5,351 bases of DNA from Cyanobacteriota bacterium (GTDB taxonomy: Bacteria; Cyanobacteriota; Cyanobacteriia; Phormidesmidales; Phormidesmidaceae), in NCBI GenBank assembly GCA_027483425.1, contig JAIXUR010000263.1, positions 1-5,351 of the forward strand, written 5' to 3'. The notes under the pieces were generated by a model. That model made no database searches, had not been told where the DNA came from, and was given only the letters and a program-made list of their open reading frames with translations. Shown here piece after piece: positions 4,619 through 5,351 of the stretch. The position numbers and the translations under genes were made by a program. The first letter of the stretch is position 1, and every line of letters starts with the position of its first letter.

Positions 4619-5351
4619 GTGCTAAAACGCCTTTTTCTTCTGCCCCTGCTCACCGTCTGTGGCCTACTTGCCCCCGCCGCACCCACCCAGGCCCAGGCCC
4701 TGACTCCCTACGTGCTGCCCCTGGATTACGATTTGCTGGCAGAGCAGGGCCTGTTTTTGGCCAACGAAGCCCAGCAGTTAGCCGAGTTTCAGCAGTATGG
4801 CCAGGCCCTAGCCCTAGCCCAGCTAGCCTCACAACTGGCCCCCAACGATGGCCAAGTCCTGGCCCTCCTGGGTGGGCTGTATCTGCAAAACGACCAGGTC
4901 GATAAGGCGCTGCCCCTGCTCGATCGGGCGCGGGTGTTGCTGCCAGACAACGCCAGGATATTGTTTGCCCTGGGGTCGGCCTACATGCAGCAAGAAAACC
5001 CCCAGCGGGCCACGAGCTATCTGGAGCAGGGGTTGAAACTAGAACCCAACAACCCCAGTGCCCTATTTGATCTGGGCAATGCCTACTTTCAGCTACAGCA
5101 ATACGCCAAGGCGATCGCCAGTTACGAGCAGTCGGTGGCGGCAGAGCCAGAGTTTTGGCCGTCGGTGAATAACATTGGACTGGTGCTTTACGAGCAGGGC
5201 GATGTGCCCCAGGCGTTGGAGCGCTGGCGAGCTAGTCTCGCCCTCGCCAGCAACGAGCCAGAATCAAAACTGGCGATCGCCGTCGCCCTCCATGCCCAGG
5301 AAAACTGCGGCGTAGCCGTGGTCAGAGCAGCTAACGCCGCCTGCCAAGAGG
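4619..5351 (+). CDS. secreted tetratricopeptide-repeat protein (3' end beyond the window)
   Basis: An open frame from GTG 4619 to the window edge, 244 codons with no stop. The N-terminus is a signal peptide: LKRLFLLPLLTVCGLLAP followed by an AQA cleavage site near residue 27. The cysteine in LTVC is a poor lipobox. About five TPR units follow (roughly 42-75, 76-109, 110-143, 144-177, 178-211); the clearest reads ALFDLGNAYFQLQQYAKAIA (148-167), ending in the usual EP. TPR arrays are protein-binding scaffolds; the partner cannot be told. The export signal places it in the periplasm or thylakoid lumen. The final stretch shown has two cysteines (C230, C242) and departs from the TPR pattern, so a different C-terminal part may begin there. 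The GTG start is chosen because the signal peptide begins directly after it and no ATG is in frame upstream; no ribosome site is visible. Two HIP1 octamers lie inside. Confidence 0.82.
   Translation, partial: MLKRLFLLPLLTVCGLLAPAAPTQAQALTPYVLPLDYDLLAEQGLFLANEAQQLAEFQQYGQALALAQLASQLAPNDGQVLALLGGLYLQNDQVDKALPLLDRARVLLPDNARILFALGSAYMQQENPQRATSYLEQGLKLEPNNPSALFDLGNAYFQLQQYAKAIASYEQSVAAEPEFWPSVNNIGLVLYEQGDVPQALERWRASLALASNEPESKLAIAVALHAQENCGVAVVRAANAACQE

Noticed and set aside
4802..4830. CCCTAG-type short repeats
   Set aside because: They encode the Ala/Leu/Gln-rich first TPR helix and follow from codon usage.

Overview
The window looks like chromosomal DNA of a GC-rich filamentous or Leptolyngbya-type cyanobacterium. 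The octamer GCGATCGC (HIP1, a cyanobacterial signature) occurs five times in 5.35 kb. There is a small DUF2811-type protein of a family I know only from cyanobacteria. The CheY-like protein, the QueG and the ParA/coiled-coil pair also read like cyanobacterial versions. I cannot name a genus.

Layout: positions 1-263 hold no convincing gene, only a possible terminator hairpin near 43-73 and one HIP1 site. A small plus-strand gene of unknown function (DUF2811-like, 264-506) follows and meets a minus-strand block tail to tail, with only 10 bp between the stop codons. The minus-strand block, read from its 5' end, is ftsX (3385-2483), a stand-alone CheY-like response regulator (2381-2019), a ParA-type ATPase (1907-1266) and a coiled-coil partner protein (1269-517). 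The last two overlap by ATGA and very probably form a McdA/McdB (type 2) carboxysome-positioning pair. A 164-bp divergent spacer with a fair plus-strand promoter then leads to queG (epoxyqueuosine reductase, 3550-4524). The window ends inside a secreted TPR-repeat protein (4619 to beyond 5351).

Function: three of the four minus-strand genes concern spatial organisation or signalling. FtsX is a membrane component linked to division and peptidoglycan hydrolysis. The McdA-like ATPase and McdB-like adaptor would distribute carboxysomes over the nucleoid. The response regulator resembles PilH/CheY proteins of motility systems. Gaps of 101 and 111 bp separate ftsX, the regulator and mcdA, so co-transcription is possible but not shown. 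Only mcdA-mcdB are clearly coupled. QueG and the TPR protein appear functionally unrelated.

The oddest sequence-level feature is a series of short, perfect or near-perfect tandem duplications at gene ends: 14 bp over the DUF2811/mcdB stop codons, 14 bp over the queG stop codon, and 9 bp three bases after the ftsX stop. I see no mobile element, CRISPR array, tRNA or rRNA. I do not see a clearly new biological system. The mcdAB locus and its context are the most interesting content.
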